64,000 bases of DNA from Desulfomicrobium orale DSM 12838 (lineage in GTDB: Bacteria; Desulfobacterota; Desulfovibrionia; Desulfovibrionales; Desulfomicrobiaceae), in the NCBI RefSeq assembly GCF_001553625.1, contig NZ_CP014230.1, positions 310,001-374,000 of the forward strand, in the 5' to 3' direction. Each line of letters begins with the position of its first letter. Position 1 is the first letter of the stretch. A program made the position numbers and the translations under genes. Under the pieces are notes generated by a model. The model worked only from the letters and a program-made list of their open reading frames with translations, was not told the origin of the DNA and made no database searches. Below are positions 1 to 8,731 of the stretch, one piece after another.

Positions 1-105
1 ATCGGCAGATGGATCGACTTTTACAACCAGACTCGGCCTCACAGCAGTTTGGGCGGGAGAAGCCCGGAGCGTTGTTACCATGAAGGGCTGTTAAAGGCAG
101 CATGA
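1..105 (+). pseudogene. IS3-family transposase, C-terminal end (partial)
   Basis: Frame 1 is open from the window edge to a TGA at 103-105 and reads IGRWIDFYNQTRPHSSLGG, then SPERCY. This is the typical C-terminal motif of the IS3 OrfB integrase (W-I-x-F-Y-N, R-P-H-S-S-L-G-G). The rest lies outside the window, so whether the full gene is intact cannot be told. It is followed 54 bp later by a plausible IS right end. Confidence 0.8.
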
Positions 106-139
106 TGAGGAAAAAGACAAGCTAAGAAACAGCTGCTAA

Positions 140-159
140 CTGTCCAAACTATGGGGACA
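140..159 (+). repeat. Right terminal repeat of the IS3-family element
   Basis: The 20 bases ending in ATGGGGACA and finishing in CA have the form of an IS3-family right inverted repeat (elements run TG...CA). Immediately beyond it a different transposase reading frame starts mid-gene on the other strand, which supports a junction near 159. The left end is outside the window, so the repeat could not be matched. Confidence 0.55.
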
Positions 160-163
160 CTTC

Positions 164-464
164 TGTACGTACCGTCAATCATCACCGCTTCGAGATCGGG
201 GTCAGACGCCAGAGCGAGAAAGATTGCTTTCCAAGAACCTTTTATCTGACAACGCCGAAAGCGGGAATACACGGCATTCCATGAACCATACTCTTCCGGC
301 AAGGCCCTCCAGGGAGCCCCGGTGCGCAGCAACCAGATGATTGCATTTATGAATGTTCGTTTATCTTTGGCCGGACGACCACCTTTGGGTGAACCCTCGA
401 GCGGCAGAACGGGCTCAAGCCGTTGCCAGGTCTCATCGGAAATTTCGGTATAGCACATGTCCAA
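164..464 (-). pseudogene. IS5-family transposase, N-terminal fragment
   Basis: About 99 residues of an IS5-type (DUF4096) transposase start at 464 (MDMCYTEISDETWQRL) and include a GGRPAKDKRTF segment, the WR.LP.EYGSW.AVY.RF region and the first catalytic Asp in VMIDGTY. The match stops exactly where the IS3 right end begins, so this gene was interrupted by the IS3 insertion and has lost its remaining catalytic residues. The start may be right, but the product is non-functional. Confidence 0.75.
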
Positions 465-494
465 AAGCTACACGAACCAAGCCTGATTATAAAG

Positions 495-720
495 TTTGCA
501 AACATACCCTGGGCACGATAGCCCCTTTTTGCGCGTTACGGCGCAGTTCCCGAAATATGCTCGGATGACTCCGATCAAGACACTTGGCGATTTCCCGGCA
601 ACTCATGCCCATGGACACAAATACTTCGATACCGATGCGTTCTTCCTGGTAAGATGGATAGGGACATGGCGGGCTTCTTCTGGCTGTGACGATTGGCGCT
701 TCCAGCTCTGCCAGAATCTC
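495..720 (-). pseudogene. IS30-family transposase, N-terminal HTH fragment
   Basis: The minus-strand frame contains YQEERIGIEVFVSMGMSCREI followed by AKCLDRSHPSIFRELRRN, the helix-turn-helix that opens IS30-family transposases. Only this N-terminal part is recognisable; no DDE catalytic region follows before the frame reaches the IS5 fragment. It is a remnant, third layer of the mobile-element pile-up in the first 0.8 kb. From 720 to 909 I see no gene. Confidence 0.65.
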
Positions 721-909
721 GCTGTGTCCTTTTACCCATTTCTTCCCCTTCGCGGGTGGCGCATTCACAAATAGAATCCACTACCGTGACAGATCCTGCG
801 ACCATTTTCCGGAACCGGCGCAGGCAGCTTGATCTGGAAATGGAACGGCTCTGGATTTACCGGAACCTGCGATACCGTCAGGAGCGCAAGGGGCCCGGCA
901 GCGGTTACC

Positions 910-1563
910 TTACGCCCACTCGCGTTCGAAGCGTTCCGGGCCGACGATCGCGTATCCGGCTTCGCGCAACGCCTGTTCCATGTCCTGCCCGTTGTCCGTC
1001 TGAATGCGGAAAATGAGCATTCGTTTGCTGTCGTGGAAAAAGGTCGCCGTGGACAGGATGTTCACGCCGCGGTTGAAAAAAATTCCGCATATCTCGGCCA
1101 TGACTCCCTTGCGGTCCTCGGCTTCCACCGCGATGCGGCAGCCGCCTAGATCGAGCCCCAGTCCTTCCACCAGAACGGAAAGCATGATTCTGCGGCTGAT
1201 GTAGCCCTTGAGGCGGCTTTTTCCGTCCACCACGGCCAGTCCGTCCAGATGGCGCTCGTACATGATTCTGGCCGCGACCTCGATTTCCATTTCCGGAGTG
1301 ACGGTGGGAATGTCCCTCCGGATCAGATCTTTGACCGTCATCTTGGACAGCAGATAGCTCAGCTCGTGCCTGCTGAACGTGGTCGCGCCGGAAGGCAGGG
1401 CGGACCGGACATCCTCCTTGGAAACGCTGCCCTTCAGGATTCCGTCCTCCACCACCAGCAGAATCCACAGCTTGTTCTCCTCCATCATCTGGTCGGCTTT
1501 GGTCAGCAGGGTTTCAGACGTAATGGTGGGAACATGCTTCCGCATGGCAAGGCCAACGTACAT
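910..1563 (-). CDS. CBS-pair plus ACT domain protein
   Basis: The 217-residue protein has two CBS motifs (about 7-60 and 78-130, with a LAVVDGKSRLKGYISRR segment) followed by an ACT domain (about 140-205, beginning CRIAVEAEDRKGVMAEIC). Family members of this AcuB-like layout bind adenine nucleotides through CBS and amino acids through ACT and act as cytoplasmic metabolic sensors; the ligand here is unknown. The start at 1563 has an AGGAG Shine-Dalgarno sequence 6 nt upstream; a longer frame from 1668 lacks support. It is divergent from the LysM gene. Confidence 0.85.
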   Translation of the reverse strand: MYVGLAMRKHVPTITSETLLTKADQMMEENKLWILLVVEDGILKGSVSKEDVRSALPSGATTFSRHELSYLLSKMTVKDLIRRDIPTVTPEMEIEVAARIMYERHLDGLAVVDGKSRLKGYISRRIMLSVLVEGLGLDLGGCRIAVEAEDRKGVMAEICGIFFNRGVNILSTATFFHDSKRMLIFRIQTDNGQDMEQALREAGYAIVGPERFEREWA

Positions 1564-1661
1564 ACTTGACTCCTTTGATAAAATATCCGCAGAATCTGGA
1601 GGACAATCCCGAAATGCTTGTGCTTGACTCCGGTTTCCATTAACCGGAGAGTCCCCAGTTT

Positions 1662-3371
1662 GTGACAAAATTTCCGGCTCAATACATGGTTTCCAAACGC
1701 TTGGTTTTCCTTATTCTCGCTGCAGGCCTCCTGACAAGCGCCACCCGGCCGGGATTCGCGGAAAAACCCTTGCGTCTTTTTTTCGAGAAAAACATCGAGA
1801 CGGCCAAACGCCCCGAACCACAGACGCATACGGTCCGCGAGGGCGAATGGCTGATCCGCATCCTCGAAGAAAAAGGGTACACCAGACAGGAAATCCGGGA
1901 ACTTCTTCCCGTCGTGAAGGAACTCAACCCCGACATCACGGATCTGAACAAACTCCGGCCTGGGCAGACCCTGCAGCTCCCCGACGAACCTCCCGCCACC
2001 CTGAAAATCCGCCCCGCCATCCCGCCGGAGTCCAAGAAGAAAACCTACACGGTCAAGTCCGGTGATACGCTGGTATCCATACTCAAACGGGAAGGCGTGC
2101 CGCAGGAACTGATCTTCAAGGATTATCTGGGCCTTTTCCTCGAACTGAACCCCCAGATATCCGACATCAACAAATTGCGTGTAGGTCAGGAAATCGTTCT
2201 GCCCGTGCCCGGCTCCGCGCCCGCCGCCGCTGTTCCGGCAGTACCTGACAAAGCTCCGGCCAACGCGACTGCCGTGGCCGCGCCGGTATCGGCGGGACAA
2301 GGTGGCTCACCGGGCGGGGCAAATGGGACGGGAAGCCCGAATGCCACGGGCGGCGGTACGGCAGGTCCAGGAGGCCCGGCCCAGGGCCATGGAGGACACG
2401 GCGCGGCTCCGTCCGGTGCCCAGGCCAAGCTGCCGGTGCAGACCGTCAAGCCCAAGCCTCCGGCAGCGGAAAAACCCGTCAATGCCACCGAGGAAAAAGA
2501 GGAAGAAAAAAAGCCCGTCACGGGACTGCCTTTCGTCCGTTCGGTTCTAGAGCAGATGCGCTTTCGCTTCACCCCCGGACAGGAAGCCCTCTATCCTCTG
2601 CCCAAGGGCGGCTGGCTGCATGTTGACCTGGTCGACAGCCCTATCTTCGACACTCCATGGGGCGAGAAGGTCATTTTCGCCCTGACCCCGAAAAACCAAG
2701 AATGGATCGACAACGCCGAGGCTCTGGGCATGCGGGTGTGCCCCGTTTCGCCCGACTGGTCCTTGCAGGAAGTGCTGGAAAAACTGACCGAGACCTATCC
2801 CCAGGCATTCCGGCTGTGGGCCAAGGATCGGGATCTGGTGCGGTTCAAGGACGGCATGAGCATCACGTTGAAAGGACCGCAGATGGTCGTCATCGAACGG
2901 CGGCTTTCCGAAAAGGCCGTGTACATGCTCTGGCCCAGACAGACGCCCACGGAACCGTCCCTGCCCCAGGGTCTTCCTGAAGTGCTCTCGCAGGGGCGGA
3001 TAAAGGTCATTGAGCTTGATGCCTACAACAAGCCCTCCCGCCTGCCCTCCCGCCCGAGGGGATCGGTTTACATCCCCGTGGCCACGCACACGGATCTGCT
3101 CCAGGCCATGCGCCTGAAAAAACTGGACGGCCGGGAGCCCCAGAATCTGGCCGAACTGCTGCGCATGCTGCAAGGCAAGGACATGCTGCATCAGGGCATG
3201 GCCAGGGCGGCATGGTACTCCGGCCCCAAAAGCCTGGCCGTTCAGGTCCCGGCCTGGCTTGTGTCCCCCGGGAGCGGCAAGATCATCCTGCTGGACAGCC
3301 GTTTCAGCGACGAGTCCCTGATTTCCATCCTCACCCAGGCCGGATACACCTGCTTCGTCCTGCCCAACTGA
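1662..3371 (+). CDS. LysM-repeat exported protein
   Basis: A 569-residue protein with an N-terminal signal segment (VSKRLVFLILAAGLLTSA, cleavage after ..GFA), two LysM repeats (about residues 55-108 and 126-180, each beginning with (Y)TV..G(E/D)), an Ala/Gly/Pro-rich linker (about 185-270) and a C-terminal domain of about 280 residues I do not recognise. LysM modules bind peptidoglycan, so it probably acts in the periplasm or at the cell wall. GTG at 1662 follows GGAGAG; ATG at 1686 puts the signal peptide closer to the N-terminus but has poor Shine-Dalgarno support. It is followed by the small gene at 3383 and hypAB on the same strand. Confidence 0.8.
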   Translation: MTKFPAQYMVSKRLVFLILAAGLLTSATRPGFAEKPLRLFFEKNIETAKRPEPQTHTVREGEWLIRILEEKGYTRQEIRELLPVVKELNPDITDLNKLRPGQTLQLPDEPPATLKIRPAIPPESKKKTYTVKSGDTLVSILKREGVPQELIFKDYLGLFLELNPQISDINKLRVGQEIVLPVPGSAPAAAVPAVPDKAPANATAVAAPVSAGQGGSPGGANGTGSPNATGGGTAGPGGPAQGHGGHGAAPSGAQAKLPVQTVKPKPPAAEKPVNATEEKEEEKKPVTGLPFVRSVLEQMRFRFTPGQEALYPLPKGGWLHVDLVDSPIFDTPWGEKVIFALTPKNQEWIDNAEALGMRVCPVSPDWSLQEVLEKLTETYPQAFRLWAKDRDLVRFKDGMSITLKGPQMVVIERRLSEKAVYMLWPRQTPTEPSLPQGLPEVLSQGRIKVIELDAYNKPSRLPSRPRGSVYIPVATHTDLLQAMRLKKLDGREPQNLAELLRMLQGKDMLHQGMARAAWYSGPKSLAVQVPAWLVSPGSGKIILLDSRFSDESLISILTQAGYTCFVLPN

Positions 3372-3382
3372 CAGAGATCCGC

Positions 3383-3715
3383 ATGCATGCTTTCGGCGTC
3401 TACGGCCATCTCGCCGGTCTGACCGAAGAGGAACTCCGGGCCTGCATGGCGCTGCTTGGCGGATACGAGTGCGAAATTCAGGACGATGTGCTGGATTTCG
3501 TCCATGAAGGCGGATTCGTGGACATCGATTCCGTTCTGGACGCCCTGCCCTCCATGCTGAGCCCGGCGGCGCGCGGCGTCATCGACATCATCGACCGTCA
3601 GGACTGGAAGATGCTCCGCTGCACCCTGGGCCGGGGGCACCTGAGCCAGGCGGCCATCGCTCTGGACAACGCCCTGGACACGGCATACGCCTCCGAAATA
3701 CCCCGCTCCCGGTAA
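3383..3715 (+). CDS. Small conserved-looking protein upstream of hypA
   Basis: The 110-residue frame starts MHAFGVYGHLAGLTEEELRA and is acidic, with no signal peptide or membrane segment. It lies 11 bp after the LysM gene and 12 bp before hypA, so it is probably co-transcribed with them. I do not recognise the family. Placement suggests, but does not show, a link to hydrogenase maturation. The start is the first ATG in frame; a second ATG 4 nt downstream is out of frame. Confidence 0.6.
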   Translation: MHAFGVYGHLAGLTEEELRACMALLGGYECEIQDDVLDFVHEGGFVDIDSVLDALPSMLSPAARGVIDIIDRQDWKMLRCTLGRGHLSQAAIALDNALDTAYASEIPRSR

Positions 3716-3727
3716 TCAGGACGCACC

Positions 3728-4081
3728 ATGCACGAACTTTCCGTGGCCGAAAGCCTGATCAAAATCATCACCGAAGAAATGGCCAAGTACAATCTGGACA
3801 AACTGCTCAAGGTCAAGGTGGTGTACGGACAGCTCTCGGCCATCGTGCCCGAGGCTCTGGATACGGCCTTCGAAGTGCTGACCCTCGGCACCCCCCTGGC
3901 CGGAGCCGTCATGGAACTGGAGCAAAAGCCCATGGCGGTCCGCTGCCGCCGGTGCGGCCATGAATTCACCCCGGCCAGAGAGGAGGTGGTCCGCATGCCC
4001 TGCCCGTGCTGCGCCGCGGAGACGGGACATGCCATCATCGCCGGCCGGGAGCTGTATATCGAACACATCGAGGCCGAATAG
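3728..4081 (+). CDS. hypA: Hydrogenase/urease nickel incorporation protein HypA
   Basis: 117 residues, the usual HypA length. It begins MHELSVAESL, where His2 is the family's nickel ligand, and has the zinc-site pattern CRRCGHEF ... MPCPCC near residues 73-76 and 97-100. HypA hands nickel to the [NiFe] hydrogenase precursor together with HypB. It lies 23 bp upstream of hypB, and a nikR gene occurs 5.8 kb downstream, so the region carries several nickel functions. Confidence 0.95.
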   Translation: MHELSVAESLIKIITEEMAKYNLDKLLKVKVVYGQLSAIVPEALDTAFEVLTLGTPLAGAVMELEQKPMAVRCRRCGHEFTPAREEVVRMPCPCCAAETGHAIIAGRELYIEHIEAE

Positions 4082-4104
4082 CCCGCCGGCCGGAGGAGAA
4101 AGAC

Positions 4105-4761
4105 ATGAAAGTGGATGTGGTGCGCGATATTCTTGAAGCCAACGACCAGGTGGCCGCGGAACTGAACACCGATTTTTCGGCCAGAGGCATTCTGGCCCTG
4201 AACCTGATGAGTTCTCCGGGATCGGGCAAGACCACCTTGCTGGAACGCACTCTGACCGACCTTCGGGACGAATTTTCCATGGCGGTCATCGAAGGCGACT
4301 GCCAGACCGAGAACGACGCCCGCCGCGTGGCCGCCACAGGGGCCCGTGCCGTGCAGATCAATACCAATGGCGGCTGCCATCTGGACAGCGATATGGTGCG
4401 CGATGCCTGCCAAAAACTCGGTCTGGAGGGCACCGACATCCTGGTGGTGGAAAATGTCGGCAATCTGGTCTGCCCGGCGGAATTCAGCGTGGGCGAGGAC
4501 TACAAGGTGACCATTCTGAGCGTGACCGAGGGCGACGACAAACCCGAAAAATATCCGTTCATTTTCGCCGAATCGCGGGTCATGATCCTGAACAAGATCG
4601 ACCTGCTGCCCTATGTCCGTTTCGATGTGGAAAAAGCCAGCGCCTTTGCCCGGGCTCTGAACAAAGATATGGAAATCTTTCCCCTTTCGGCCGCCACCGG
4701 AGAGGGCATGGGGGCATGGTACGACTGGCTGCGCCGGGAGCGGGCCGGAAAGCTGCGCTGA
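4105..4761 (+). CDS. hypB: Hydrogenase nickel incorporation GTPase HypB
   Basis: 218 residues. The G1/P-loop is SSPGSGKTTLLE (about 35-46), the Cys/His metal-binding residues of the G domain are in GDCQTENDARR and NGGCHLDSDM, and NKIDLLPYV provides the guanine-specificity NKxD motif. It lacks the His-rich N-terminal extension found in some HypB proteins, so it is unlikely to store nickel. An AGGAG ribosome-binding site precedes the ATG at 4105. GTP hydrolysis drives nickel insertion into [NiFe] hydrogenase with HypA. Confidence 0.95.
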   Translation: MKVDVVRDILEANDQVAAELNTDFSARGILALNLMSSPGSGKTTLLERTLTDLRDEFSMAVIEGDCQTENDARRVAATGARAVQINTNGGCHLDSDMVRDACQKLGLEGTDILVVENVGNLVCPAEFSVGEDYKVTILSVTEGDDKPEKYPFIFAESRVMILNKIDLLPYVRFDVEKASAFARALNKDMEIFPLSAATGEGMGAWYDWLRRERAGKLR

Positions 4762-4773
4762 ATTCTTCGCACA

Positions 4774-4799
4774 GCGCGGGAAATCCACCGGCCCCGCGC
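4774..4799. terminator. Hairpin between convergent hypB and pgm
   Basis: GCGCGGG (4774-4780) and CCCGCGC (4793-4799) form a 7-bp stem with a 12-nt loop in the 41-bp gap between two convergent genes. There is no T-tract, so a terminator role is inferred from position only. Confidence 0.35.
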
Positions 4800-4802
4800 C
4801 CG

Positions 4803-6440
4803 TCACGCTCCCGAAAGCACTCCGTCCACCATGGCCTGGGCCTCGGCCTTGATCCGGTCCAGATGCTCCCGGCCCCGGAAACTCTCCACATAAATCTTGT
4901 ACATGTCCTCGGTACCCGAAGGGCGCGCCGCAAACCATCCGTTCTCCGTGACCACCTTCAGACCGCCAATGGCCGCGCCGTTTCCCGGCGCATGGGTCAG
5001 CTTGGCCAGAATGGACTCTCCGGCCAGTTCCGAAGAAGGGACCTGGCCGGGCGTCAGGCTGGCCAGAAGCTCGCGCTGCTTCCTGCCGGCCGGAGCCTGA
5101 AGACGTTCGTACAAGGGCGAACCGTGCCGCGCCTCCAGTTCCAGATAGATGTCGCCCAGGTCCTTGCCGGTCACGGCGGTGATTTCCGCCGCCAGCAAAT
5201 TCAACAGAATGCCGTCCTTGTCCGTGGTCCACACCCCGCCGTCCCGGCGCAGAAAAGATGCTCCGGCACTCTCCTCGCCGCCGAAGCAGCAGGCTCCGGA
5301 CAAAAGATCGTCCACAAACCATTTGAATCCGACGGGCACTTCACGCACCTCACGGCCGTGGGCGGCCGCGATCCGGTCCACCATGGAGCTGGTGACCAGG
5401 GTCTTGCCGATCCGGCTCTCCCGGTTCCAGCCGGGCCGGCGTCCGAGCAGATAGTCGATGGCCACGGCCAGATAATGGTTCGGGTTCATGAGCCCGTGCC
5501 GGGCCGTGACGATACCGTGCCGGTCCGCGTCGGGGTCGTTGGCAAAAGCCACGGAAAAAGAGTCCTTCAGGGCAATGAGCTTGGCCATGGCCGAGGAAGA
5601 GGAACAATCCATGCGGATTTTGCCGTCCTTGTCCAGACTCATGAACATGAAGGCCGGGTCCACGGCCGCGTTGGCCACATTGATATCCAGGCCGTACAGT
5701 CCGGCGATGGGCTCCCAGAAGGGCAGTCCGGCCCCGCCCAGAGGGTCCACGCCGATGCGGACGCCCGCGCGGGCAATGGCCTCCATGTCGATGGCCTGCG
5801 CCAAGTCCCGCACATAGGGTTCAATGTAGTCGTGCTCCCCGCACAGCTTCAGGGCTCTGGCCAGCGGCACCCGCGCTATCGCCCCCGGAGAGGCCAGCAG
5901 TTCGTTGGCCCGTTTCTCTATCCAGGCGGTCACGTCCGTTCCGGCGGGGCCGCCGTGGGGCGGATTGTACTTGATGCCGCCGTCCTCGGGCGGATTGTGG
6001 GACGGCGTGATGACCATGCCGTCCGCAAGGCCCGAAGCCCGGCCCTTGTTATGGGTAAGAATGGCATGGGAAATGACCGGCGTCGGCGTGTAGCCGAAAC
6101 CTTTCTGAAATCGGGCCGAAACGCCGTCCGCGGCCAGCACTTCCAACACCGTACGCATGGCCGGTTCGGACAGAGCGTGGGAATCCATGCCCACGAAAAG
6201 CGGCCCGTCGATGCCTTTGGACCGCCTGAACTCGCAGACGGCGCGGGTGATGGCCAGAATGTGGGCCTCGTTGAAGGACGCGCGGAAGGATGAGCCCCGA
6301 TGCCCCGATGTGCCGAAAGACACGACCTGGTCCGGCACGGCGGGGTCGGGCGTCACGGTATAGTAATCGGCCACGAGCCGGGGCACATTGATGCGCAGGG
6401 ATTCGGGCACGGCCTGTCCGGCCAGGGGATGTGCGGACAT
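4803..6440 (-). CDS. pgm: Phosphoglucomutase, alpha-D-glucose-phosphate specific
   Basis: 545 residues, the normal length for the bacterial Pgm family. Visible motifs are [12 protein letters not shown] at the N-terminus, the phosphoserine loop [14 protein letters not shown] (about residues 140-155), the magnesium loop NDPDADRHG, the sugar-binding GGEESAG and the phosphate-binding RPSGTED near the C-terminus. It interconverts glucose-1-phosphate and glucose-6-phosphate in the cytoplasm, feeding glycogen and envelope-sugar synthesis. An AAGGAGG site precedes the start. The response regulator/TPR gene lies 15 bp upstream on the same strand. Confidence 0.95.
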   Translation of the reverse strand: MSAHPLAGQAVPESLRINVPRLVADYYTVTPDPAVPDQVVSFGTSGHRGSSFRASFNEAHILAITRAVCEFRRSKGIDGPLFVGMDSHALSEPAMRTVLEVLAADGVSARFQKGFGYTPTPVISHAILTHNKGRASGLADGMVITPSHNPPEDGGIKYNPPHGGPAGTDVTAWIEKRANELLASPGAIARVPLARALKLCGEHDYIEPYVRDLAQAIDMEAIARAGVRIGVDPLGGAGLPFWEPIAGLYGLDINVANAAVDPAFMFMSLDKDGKIRMDCSSSSAMAKLIALKDSFSVAFANDPDADRHGIVTARHGLMNPNHYLAVAIDYLLGRRPGWNRESRIGKTLVTSSMVDRIAAAHGREVREVPVGFKWFVDDLLSGACCFGGEESAGASFLRRDGGVWTTDKDGILLNLLAAEITAVTGKDLGDIYLELEARHGSPLYERLQAPAGRKQRELLASLTPGQVPSSELAGESILAKLTHAPGNGAAIGGLKVVTENGWFAARPSGTEDMYKIYVESFRGREHLDRIKAEAQAMVDGVLSGA

Positions 6441-6455
6441 TGTTCCTCCTTGCGG

Positions 6456-7835
6456 CTACGAATCCGCGGACTCTCCTTCCGCCGGATGCTGGGTGCGCTG
6501 AACACGCCTCAGAGCTTCCAGTATCCGCTCGTCCTCCGGGTCCAGCTCGTGGGCCTTCTGGAAAAAAGGCGCCCCGTCGAAACCCGCTTTCTGAAATATT
6601 ATGCCTATGTTGAAAGCCACATTCTTCGACGAAGCGGGCAGGTCCGGCTCCAGATCCAGAGCCTTGAGCATCCAGGAGTGGGCCTGAGCCATGTCCCCGC
6701 CCTCGCTGCACGCCAGCGCCATGTTGTAGATGAGACCGGCATTGTCCGGCGCCACATCGAGAATACGCTGGTATTCTTCCATGGCCTCGCGCCATTTGCC
6801 CTGTTTGCGCAGGACGATGCCCAGAGTGTTGACCGTGGCGATGTCCTTGGCCGAAAGCACTCCCCGCCTGAGGGCCAGGGATTTTCTGGAGTAGCGGACA
6901 GCCATGTCGGGGTTGGAATCCGCGCAGATATCCGCAATTTTTCCGGACAGGGCGGCCTCGTGATCCGCCGCTTCCCGCCGGGCCAGATCAAGGGCGTCTT
7001 CGAACATCGCGCCGGCTGCGGCGCTGCCGCCCCGCTCGATCTCCAGTTCGCCGATGCGCAGCATGCGTTCGGTATTGAGCGGACTGATGGCGTGCAGGCG
7101 GCGCAGATACTCCAGCTGCTTGTCCGCCCTTCCCGTCTGTTCGTACAGCTCGGCCAGGCGCTTAAGCGGGGCCAGATACAATTTTTCGCTTTCCGCCGCC
7201 CGCAGGAACATGACTTCGGCTCTTTCCAGCATGCCAAGGCCCATGAAAGCGTCGCCCCGAAGCATGTATGCGGCGGCGCTGCAAGGCTTGCAGCCCAGAA
7301 CCTCGTCGCCGACCTGAAGGGCTTCCTCCCAGCATCCGGCCTCGAGAAGCCTTTTGCCTCTGTCCACAAGTTTGCCGAACCGCCCCTGGGGGCCGATGGT
7401 GAACGCCAGTTTTTCGGTGATGGAAGTGATGGAAGCGGGTTTGGTGATGATGTTTTGTGCGCCGTGTTCCACCAGAAGTACTGCGGAATACTGATCCACG
7501 TCCTGCGTCACCATGATGATCCGTATGCCGGAGCCGGCGCGCAGAATACTCCCCAGCACCTGATCCACACGGGTTCCGGCCACGTTTCTGTCCAGCAGAA
7601 CGATGTATCCCGCATGCATGTCCCGATGCAGCGCGGCGAGCAGATCGGCGAGCGAGGCAAACCGGGACATGGCGATGGAAGATCCCAGAATGCGGAACAG
7701 AGCGCTCTCCACCAGATCCGCAAAGATGCCGTCATCCGTCAATACGGCGAAACGTCCGCCCGATGTGGCGTAGCTGGAAATGGCCGTCCTGTGGGCGTCC
7801 TGTTCCGGCCTGGACGCAGATTTCAATCCACCCAT
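6456..7835 (-). CDS. Response-regulator receiver domain with TPR array
   Basis: 459 residues. Residues about 28-145 look like a receiver domain: acidic pair in VLTDDG, the likely phospho-acceptor Asp in IVLLDRN and the conserved Lys in IITKPAS. The remaining 300 residues are TPR-like helical repeats, for example YNMALACSEGGDMAQAHSW and NIGIIFQKAGF. There is no DNA-binding domain, so output is probably by protein-protein contact. It sits between the flagellar-rod-like gene and pgm, all on the minus strand. The signalling pathway is unknown. Confidence 0.85.
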   Translation of the reverse strand: MGGLKSASRPEQDAHRTAISSYATSGGRFAVLTDDGIFADLVESALFRILGSSIAMSRFASLADLLAALHRDMHAGYIVLLDRNVAGTRVDQVLGSILRAGSGIRIIMVTQDVDQYSAVLLVEHGAQNIITKPASITSITEKLAFTIGPQGRFGKLVDRGKRLLEAGCWEEALQVGDEVLGCKPCSAAAYMLRGDAFMGLGMLERAEVMFLRAAESEKLYLAPLKRLAELYEQTGRADKQLEYLRRLHAISPLNTERMLRIGELEIERGGSAAAGAMFEDALDLARREAADHEAALSGKIADICADSNPDMAVRYSRKSLALRRGVLSAKDIATVNTLGIVLRKQGKWREAMEEYQRILDVAPDNAGLIYNMALACSEGGDMAQAHSWMLKALDLEPDLPASSKNVAFNIGIIFQKAGFDGAPFFQKAHELDPEDERILEALRRVQRTQHPAEGESADS

Positions 7836-8033
7836 ATTTTTTCCGACCAGATCGTATCGTCAATAAATTTTGCCCAAATCGCGACATGTCCGATATTCAG
7901 ACAAGCCAAGGGACTCCTACCCTCTGCATGTTGACGGCGTATCGGCCACATATACCATCCTCTTTTTCCAGAGGGATACATAGAAACCGCCTCATTGAAA
8001 ACAAAGACAAAGAGATTGCCGACGCAAAGCGGG

Positions 8034-8576
8034 CTAGACCAGAGTATCGATTAATACGCCCTGCATGTTCATCTGCGTGTGCAGGGCGACAGCGTTGGCC
8101 GCGAAAACCTGTTCGTTTTCGATCATCCGGACCATTTCCGCGGCCAAGTCTGTGGCCGAAGCTTCGGCCAGCCACTCCTCCCGGAGGGTCTTTTCCGCAA
8201 AATAGGCTTCGTCGGCCCGGCGGATGCGCTCGTCTTCGGCGCGAAGAGCCTCTTCCCGCCTGCGGTTTTCTCCGGCCTGACGCAGACCTTCTTCCGCATG
8301 GCGTTCCCGCACGCGGCGGCCAACGGCCTTTTCCTCTTCCAGGTGGCGTTCTTCCCTTTCCTCGCGACGCAAAGCCTCACGGCGGCGCTCCCGCTGCCGT
8401 GTTTCATGCGAGCCTTCCCGCACAATGCGCTGCACGCGCACACCCTCGCCATCGGGGCCGGTTTCAAAATCCACCCGGCTGGGCAGAAATCCTTCGGTAT
8501 TCACATTGGCCACGTTGTTGGCCGAAACCCGCTGGGCCATACCCACGGCATGCAGAGCCTGAATGTTCGGCGTCAT
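8034..8576 (-). CDS. Flagellar basal-body rod-like protein with charged helical insert
   Basis: 180 residues. The N-terminus (IQALHAVGMAQRVSANNVAN) carries the ANNVAN motif of flagellar rod/hook proteins, and the C-terminus (MIENEQVFAANAVALHTQ, then LIDTL) matches the matching FlgB/FlgC/FlgG C-terminal helix. Between them, about residues 50-140 are almost only Arg, Glu, Ala and Leu, the composition of a single alpha helix or coiled coil, in place of the beta-rich domain expected in FlgC. A GGAGG site precedes the start at 8576. It lies away from any flagellar operon. It is probably a rod-related structural or accessory protein; role uncertain. Confidence 0.75.
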   Translation of the reverse strand: MTPNIQALHAVGMAQRVSANNVANVNTEGFLPSRVDFETGPDGEGVRVQRIVREGSHETRQRERRREALRREEREERHLEEEKAVGRRVRERHAEEGLRQAGENRRREEALRAEDERIRRADEAYFAEKTLREEWLAEASATDLAAEMVRMIENEQVFAANAVALHTQMNMQGVLIDTLV

Positions 8577-8731
8577 GAAGACCTCCGCTGGTTCAATACC
8601 GGTTTTCCTACTCGTTGCTTATCCATCCCGTCAAACACGTATCGTGATACCGGTATGCCATTATTCATTGCGGAAACGGAAAAGACTTCCGGCCGCCATT
8701 CGGACAAAATTCCCCGCCTGTCCGCAGCGGC

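Noticed and set aside
3598-5322. Long minus-strand frame across hypA, hypB and the end of pgm
   Set aside because: It runs antisense to hypAB, which have all family motifs, and contains no domain.
4716-6293. Long plus-strand open frame (525 codons) opposite pgm
   Set aside because: It lies antisense to the well-supported pgm gene, has no recognisable domain and is the usual high-GC shadow frame.
8577-8731. Sigma-54 or sigma-28 promoter for the flagellar-rod-like gene
   Set aside because: No TGGCAC-N5-TTGC or TAAA-N15-GCCGATAA pattern could be found on the minus strand.
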